From the NCBI RefSeq assembly GCF_005870085.1, contig NZ_SZNM01000027.1:1-46347 (forward strand): a DNA stretch of 46,347 nucleotides, in the 5' to 3' direction. Position numbers and translations under genes: made by a program. Each line of letters opens with the position of its first letter. Positions within the stretch are counted from its first letter, which is position 1. Shown in pieces: positions 42,174 to 46,347 of this stretch. The notes beneath the pieces were generated by a model that saw only the letters and a program-made list of their open reading frames with translations, did no database searches and was not told the DNA's origin. This DNA comes from Aquibacillus sediminis (lineage in GTDB: Bacteria > Bacillota > Bacilli > Bacillales > Amphibacillaceae).

Positions 42174-43301
42174 TCATGATCTTCGCTTAGTTGCTGCTAA
42201 TGCTAATGCCCCTAATCCAATAACTGCCATGGTAGAAAGGATCGGATGTTTACTAGCTTTCACATAAAGACTCTCTGAACGAATCCAGCCGGTATTCGTT
42301 CCCCGTTCATGTAATCCGTAACCAGCTTGGTATAAGGCACTATTTCTATTCAAAGCTGGTCTGTTTGCGTACTGAGTAGGTGGCATCAAAAATTCAATGA
42401 GTCGATCAGTAAGTCGTGGAAGAAGTGTGCCCATCAGTTCTAGAAGTTTAGCTTGCGAGCCTACGTACATATCTCTTTTTGGGTGTTCTACAGCGAATAG
42501 AATTGCTTCTGCAACAGCTTCTGGTGGATAAATCATCCCTTTATGTACCGGGTGCTCGTTTAAATAACTGGTGGCATGCTCATTATACGGTGTATCGATT
42601 CTTCCAGGATGGATCAACGTAACGGAGACAGGGACATTTTCTTTATCTAATTCCATTCTTAGACTTTCTGTCCATCCATGCACAGCAAATTTAGTAGGGG
42701 CATATGTGGATTGAATGATTGTCCCTCGATCGCCGAAAAGACTACCAACATTGATTAAGGCACCTGTGACTCCTCTTTCTTTAAAGTGGCTCACAGCAAC
42801 TCTACTCCCATAAACGACACCCCAATAGTTGGTATCGTGCATCCGCTTCATGTCATCAATCGTTACATCCATCGCATAGCCATAGATCGTAACACCAGCA
42901 TTATTCACCCATGTGTCAAAACGTCCGAATTGTTCAATTGCCTTTTGGGCAATTTTTTGGACATCCTCTTCACGTCCCACATCCGCTTTTACATAAGTCG
43001 CTGGATACCCTTTTTCTCTCAGTTCTTCTGTGACTTTTTTTAATGCCCCTTCATTTCTAGCAGCCAATACGACCTTTGCTCCTTTAGAAGCCGCCATTCT
43101 TGCAGTGACCAGCCCAACGCCACTAGATGCCCCCGTAACAACAATAACTTGGTCTTTTAATTGCTTTAAGGGCGAGTTACTTCTTTTCTGAATTGTTGTT
43201 GTTTGATAATTCCATTGCTTGTTCTTTAGTTCTGCCATTCCTTTTAAATCTATCACCTTGTCATAATATTCATTTTTTTCATCCATCATCTCAATTCCCA
43301 A
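42174..43301 (-). CDS. Short-chain dehydrogenase with C-terminal hydrophobic segment
   Basis: A 375-residue SDR. The NAD(P) motif is TGASSGVG (about 55-62), NNAGVTIYG follows, with serine in INVGSLFG and the pair YAPTKFA as catalytic Tyr-Lys. It is longer than classical SDRs by about 120 residues; the C-terminus ends with a hydrophobic helix (HPILSTMAVIGLGALALAAT) likely to touch the membrane. The start is TTG with GGGGG at 7 bases; the ATGs downstream lack good spacing. Together with the P450 it may oxidise hydroxylated fatty acids or another lipid; the substrate is unproven. Confidence 0.87.
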   Translation of the reverse strand: MGIEMMDEKNEYYDKVIDLKGMAELKNKQWNYQTTTIQKRSNSPLKQLKDQVIVVTGASSGVGLVTARMAASKGAKVVLAARNEGALKKVTEELREKGYPATYVKADVGREEDVQKIAQKAIEQFGRFDTWVNNAGVTIYGYAMDVTIDDMKRMHDTNYWGVVYGSRVAVSHFKERGVTGALINVGSLFGDRGTIIQSTYAPTKFAVHGWTESLRMELDKENVPVSVTLIHPGRIDTPYNEHATSYLNEHPVHKGMIYPPEAVAEAILFAVEHPKRDMYVGSQAKLLELMGTLLPRLTDRLIEFLMPPTQYANRPALNRNSALYQAGYGLHERGTNTGWIRSESLYVKASKHPILSTMAVIGLGALALAATKRRS

Positions 43302-43427
43302 GGATGTACCCCCTTTTTCTCAAAATCTTAACCTCAGTATTTGTAATCAATTAAGAAAAATACATGGTTTACATACTAAATTTTAGTTAATTTCCATCGG
43401 TTTATTTTTTAAAAGGTAGGGGAAGTT

Positions 43428-44111
43428 ATGGATGTTCTAAAATGTCATGAAAATGAAATGACACATAATAAAGAAAAAGGAAGTGGGATTAAATTGGAGC
43501 TTTCTCCAGCGATATATCATCGATTAATTCGACCTAAATGGATTAATCAGATGTATATTCATAATAGAATTCAAAAGCATCTAAAACTACACGACAAAAA
43601 TGTACTTGATTTTGGAGCAGGAACAGGTGCGAACTGTAATCTTTGTAAACCTGGCAAATATGTAGGAATTGATCCGGATGAGAAAAGGATACATTTTGCA
43701 AAAAAGATTTTTCCTGAATACGATTTTGATTTATTCGAAAACGATGAAATAAACGTTAAAAATAATTCGATTGATGTAATTTTGATTATTGCCGTGTTGC
43801 ACCATATTCCTCCTGATAAAATTAGGAGTTATGTAAAACAGTTTAAACAAAAACTAAATCCGGGTGGGAGAATAATAGCAGTTGAGCCTTGCTTCTCTAA
43901 GAAAAGTAAAATTAGCAACTGGTACATGGATAAAAGTGATAATGGATCTTTTATCCAAAACGAAGAAGGGTACTTTGACTACTTTAAAAGAGAAGGATTC
44001 CAATGCGAAACGATTCAAATGTTCAGAAAATTATTTCTCTATAATGAACTTTTCTTTACCGCTTATTATCCGAACAGTTCCTTTTTAAGTGATAATCAAA
44101 AGGTTAGATAG
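43428..44111 (+). CDS. Class I SAM-dependent methyltransferase
   Basis: A 227-residue methyltransferase with the SAM-binding motif VLDFGAGTGANC, an acidic second strand YVGIDPDEKRI and IIAVLHHIP as motif IV. It starts at an ATG behind GGTAGGGG. It is read divergently from the SDR-P450 pair and its stop is 2 bp before the cardiolipin synthase start, so both are one operon. This suggests methylation of a lipid or lipid-like substrate, but the sequence does not identify it. Confidence 0.85.
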   Translation: MDVLKCHENEMTHNKEKGSGIKLELSPAIYHRLIRPKWINQMYIHNRIQKHLKLHDKNVLDFGAGTGANCNLCKPGKYVGIDPDEKRIHFAKKIFPEYDFDLFENDEINVKNNSIDVILIIAVLHHIPPDKIRSYVKQFKQKLNPGGRIIAVEPCFSKKSKISNWYMDKSDNGSFIQNEEGYFDYFKREGFQCETIQMFRKLFLYNELFFTAYYPNSSFLSDNQKVR

Positions 44112-44113
44112 TT

Positions 44114-45571
44114 ATGTACTGGGAGATTATTAACGGAAGCCCATGGGTTACAGCGATTCTCATTACTGGACATCTTATAGGATTGGTGTTTGTTATTTTT
44201 AACCAAACTAAAGAAATTAGTTCAACTTGGGCATGGATGTTTGTTCTAATCTTTATTCCTATCATTGGATTACTTGCCTATTTGATCTTAGGTCGTCCTC
44301 TCAAACACAAAAAATGGTCCGGAATATCACCTGAGGAAGGTGATATTCCGGACCAAGTGTCCAATGGGCAAATGGAGCGGCTTGTCAGTACGCATTTTAA
44401 TGGCAACGACCTTTTAAACAAATATTCCAAATTGATTGTCATGAATTTCAACTCTTCTCATGCACCACTATCGTTTGATAATGAAATTAAAACTTTTAGT
44501 CACGGGCATGAAAAGTTTGAAGCTTTATTAAAAGATATTAGAGCAGCAAAATCTGAAATAAACTTACAGTATTACATGTTTAAATCCGATCAATTAGGGT
44601 TGAAAATTCGAGATCAGCTAATCAAAAAGGCAAAAGAAAAAGTAAAGGTTCGTGTTCTATATGATGAGATTGGATCGAAATCAATGGTGTCTTCTTTCTT
44701 TCATAAACTAGTTTCTTATGGTGGTGAAGTTCGAGTATTTTTTCCATCATTTTTAGGGGTTATCAATTTTCGGATAAACAATCGAAACCATCGAAAGCAT
44801 TGTATTATTGACGGGCGAATTGCCTATATAGGTGGATTCAACATAGGAAATGAGTATGTAGGAGCTAATAAAAGGTATGGATATTGGCGAGATACCCACT
44901 ATAGAATTCAAGGCGAGGCTGTTAATCATATTCAAAGAAAATTTATTTTAGATTGGCGGATTGTTACCAAGAATAAAAAGGATGTATCCAATCAATTTTC
45001 TTTTCAAAAAAAAGAACATAGTGGAAAAAGTCCTGTCCAAGTAATAGCAAGTGGCCCTAATTCGAAAACAGAGCACATTAAAAATATGTACATCCAGCTG
45101 ATTATGTTAGCTAGACATAGCGTCTATATACAAACACCTTATTTCATCCCTGATACAAGTTTTATGGAAGCTTGTAAGATTGCATTATTATCAGGTGTTG
45201 ATATCCGAATTATGATACCAAATAGGGACGATCATTTTATCCATTGGGCTTCTCGAGGATATCTAGGTGAACTTTTAAATTACGGTGCAACAATATTGAT
45301 GTACGAAAAAGGTTTCTTGCACGCTAAAACAATAGTGGTTGATGGGGAAGTCGCATCAGTAGGTTCTTCCAACCTTGATATACGTAGCTTTAAATTAAAT
45401 TTTGAAATCAACAGCCTCGTTTTTGATGAAAAAGTTGCTAATGAACTACAGCAGTTATTTCTTGAGGATAGCAAGGTCAGCAAGGAACTAACATTAACCA
45501 CGTTCCTCAATCGCCCACTACTCCAAAAAAGTAGAGAGGCATTTGCCCGGTTATTGTCACCAATATTATGA
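44114..45571 (+). CDS. cls: Cardiolipin synthase
   Basis: A 485-residue membrane phospholipase-D-type enzyme. Two N-terminal transmembrane helices (about 8-30 and 38-58) are followed by two HKD motifs: NHRKHCIIDGRIAYIGGFN (first) and HAKTIVVDGEVASVGSSN (second). It joins two phosphatidylglycerol molecules to cardiolipin and glycerol. All catalytic residues are intact and the length is typical for Bacillus Cls proteins. It overlaps no gene and follows the methyltransferase gene directly. Confidence 0.95.
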   Translation: MYWEIINGSPWVTAILITGHLIGLVFVIFNQTKEISSTWAWMFVLIFIPIIGLLAYLILGRPLKHKKWSGISPEEGDIPDQVSNGQMERLVSTHFNGNDLLNKYSKLIVMNFNSSHAPLSFDNEIKTFSHGHEKFEALLKDIRAAKSEINLQYYMFKSDQLGLKIRDQLIKKAKEKVKVRVLYDEIGSKSMVSSFFHKLVSYGGEVRVFFPSFLGVINFRINNRNHRKHCIIDGRIAYIGGFNIGNEYVGANKRYGYWRDTHYRIQGEAVNHIQRKFILDWRIVTKNKKDVSNQFSFQKKEHSGKSPVQVIASGPNSKTEHIKNMYIQLIMLARHSVYIQTPYFIPDTSFMEACKIALLSGVDIRIMIPNRDDHFIHWASRGYLGELLNYGATILMYEKGFLHAKTIVVDGEVASVGSSNLDIRSFKLNFEINSLVFDEKVANELQQLFLEDSKVSKELTLTTFLNRPLLQKSREAFARLLSPIL

Positions 45572-45643
45572 TTCGCTTTTTATATGAACGAGTGGAACAA
45601 GTAAGTAAATAATACATGTATATAACGGATAGGAGTGAAAATC

Positions 45644-45784
45644 ATGCTGGAAAACCAGACAAATAAACGTATTACCGTGGATGTTCAACGTCAGTCCCAA
45701 AACGATCAAAAACTAAAAAATAGCAAAGACAAAACACATTCGGAAAAACTTCGATATGGCCATGCAGACGAAATATATGAATAA
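45644..45784 (+). CDS. Small basic hydrophilic protein (46 aa)
   Basis: A 46-residue ORF with the site AGGAGTG at good spacing before the ATG and a strong terminator after the stop. It is hydrophilic, rich in Gln, Asn and Lys, with the end LRYGHADEIYE. I do not recognise it. The unit structure (site, ORF, terminator) supports a real gene; it follows cls by about 70 bp. Confidence 0.6.
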   Translation: MLENQTNKRITVDVQRQSQNDQKLKNSKDKTHSEKLRYGHADEIYE

Positions 45785-45813
45785 AAAATCAAGAGCAATG
45801 CTCTTGATTTTTT
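45784..45813 (+). terminator. Terminator after the 46-aa ORF
   Basis: ATCAAGAGC and GCTCTTGAT form an exact stem around AAT, followed by six T. It also has an A-run on its left and so could work in both directions. Confidence 0.88.
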
Positions 45814-45939
45814 ATGGGCTATAATTGGGATACAAACAATATCTGTTAAATTATACATACTTTAAAAGTCTAAATCATTACAAAAAAGATTATCGTAAAA
45901 AAAACTACGCTTTTATTCTGATTCTTTACCGTTATAAAG

Positions 45940-46116
45940 TTAATTTTTCCAAAGCCTATTTATATCTAGAGGCACATAAATTTCATCACCGTTAATTTGA
46001 CGGTGCACCAGTGGATTTTCAAAATAGTTCTTCTCTTCCTCTTTTCCTTTTAATCTTGCCCTTGTATCTATCCCATAAACTATATCCCAATAATTATGTT
46101 TTTGATTCAAATTCAT
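45940..46116 (-). CDS. Small hypothetical protein (58 aa)
   Basis: Minus-strand ORF of 58 residues from ATG at 46116, or 56 from the TTG two codons later, which has better spacing from AAAGGGGAG. It is charged (RARLKGKEEEKNYFENPLVH) and soluble-looking, with the end LDINRLWKN. No family is recognised. It is convergent with the cls operon and shares the AT-rich region after the terminator at 45784-45813. Confidence 0.55.
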   Translation of the reverse strand: MNLNQKHNYWDIVYGIDTRARLKGKEEEKNYFENPLVHRQINGDEIYVPLDINRLWKN

Positions 46117-46205
46117 CTCCCCTTTCTTATGTTCAATAATGGTATTTTTGCTATTCTACTTTGCTTAAGTACTTTCTTTCACAAAGTCATTAAAAGCAAA
46201 ACATC

Positions 46206-46233
46206 TGCTGCACAGTATTTGTCTACTACGTAT
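46206..46233 (+). repeat. Dispersed motif, second full copy
   Basis: CTGCTGCACAGTATTTGTCT followed by ACTACGTA, matching 24426-24456 with one substitution in the left part. It is in the gene-free end of the window. Confidence 0.65.
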
Positions 46234-46347
46234 TAAGGAAATGACAACTTTCCTTATTCCACACCGCTAAGGCTATAGTCAATTGTATTCATTCACAAAC
46301 TCAGGTCAATCATAATTCCATTTATAATTTTCCTACTTACTCATAAG

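Overview
The window looks like chromosome from an AT-rich, endospore-forming Gram-positive of the Bacillaceae type. Signs are strong purine-rich ribosome binding sites, a sporulation-inhibitor (Sda) homologue, RsbU/RsbV-type partner-switching proteins, a CYP152-type fatty-acid peroxygenase and many Firmicutes-style terminators. I cannot name the genus. There is no intact rRNA or tRNA gene and no CRISPR array.

Layout. 1-2000: decayed mobile DNA (serine recombinase pseudogene with a res-like palindrome, tyrosine recombinase C-terminal fragment, tRNA-like remnant). 2012-17527, all on the minus strand: the centrepiece. Transcribed from right to left, a truncated and then a complete cyclic-di-GMP-I riboswitch with a terminator (17970-17553) lead into folE, a double PTPS gene, an SDR reductase, an anti-sigma-type ATPase, STAS, PP2C phosphatase, FapA/DUF342, STAS, an alpha/beta hydrolase, a carrier protein, an acyl-AMP ligase and a HAMP-domain membrane receptor. 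Gene gaps are short or overlapping throughout. Below it come an HD-GYP gene with a degenerate riboswitch-like leader and terminator, a GAF-GGDEF-EAL gene, a tiny ORF and a LuxR-type regulator. 17.5-21.3 kb: leaders, an orphan sda-like gene, an IS21 relic and a PIN-domain pseudogene. 21.3-24.2 kb: a SIR2-HerA anti-phage pair. 25.1-30.2 kb: a GntR-controlled TRAP transporter operon with creatininase-family and nitrilase-family hydrolases. 31.1-35.7 kb: small accessory genes punctuated by a four-copy hairpin repeat and an ORF-less group II intron. 35.8-40.9 kb: a large STAND NTPase bracketed by roughly 270-bp direct repeats. 40.9-46.1 kb: CYP152 P450, SDR, methyltransferase, cardiolipin synthase and two small proteins.

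Best candidate for a new system: the 6.3-17.5 kb operon. It joins a pterin pathway (GTP cyclohydrolase I, PTPS, SDR), a phosphorylation-based partner-switching module without a sigma factor, an acyl-activation/carrier-protein/hydrolase module, a FapA protein and a receptor with no methyl-accepting tip. All sit under a c-di-GMP riboswitch and next to genes likely to degrade c-di-GMP. The parts are recognisable from their motifs; the joint function is inference. It may make a pterin or acyl-pterin signal or cofactor and read it out through partner switching, within a c-di-GMP feedback loop affecting motility, surface life or sporulation.
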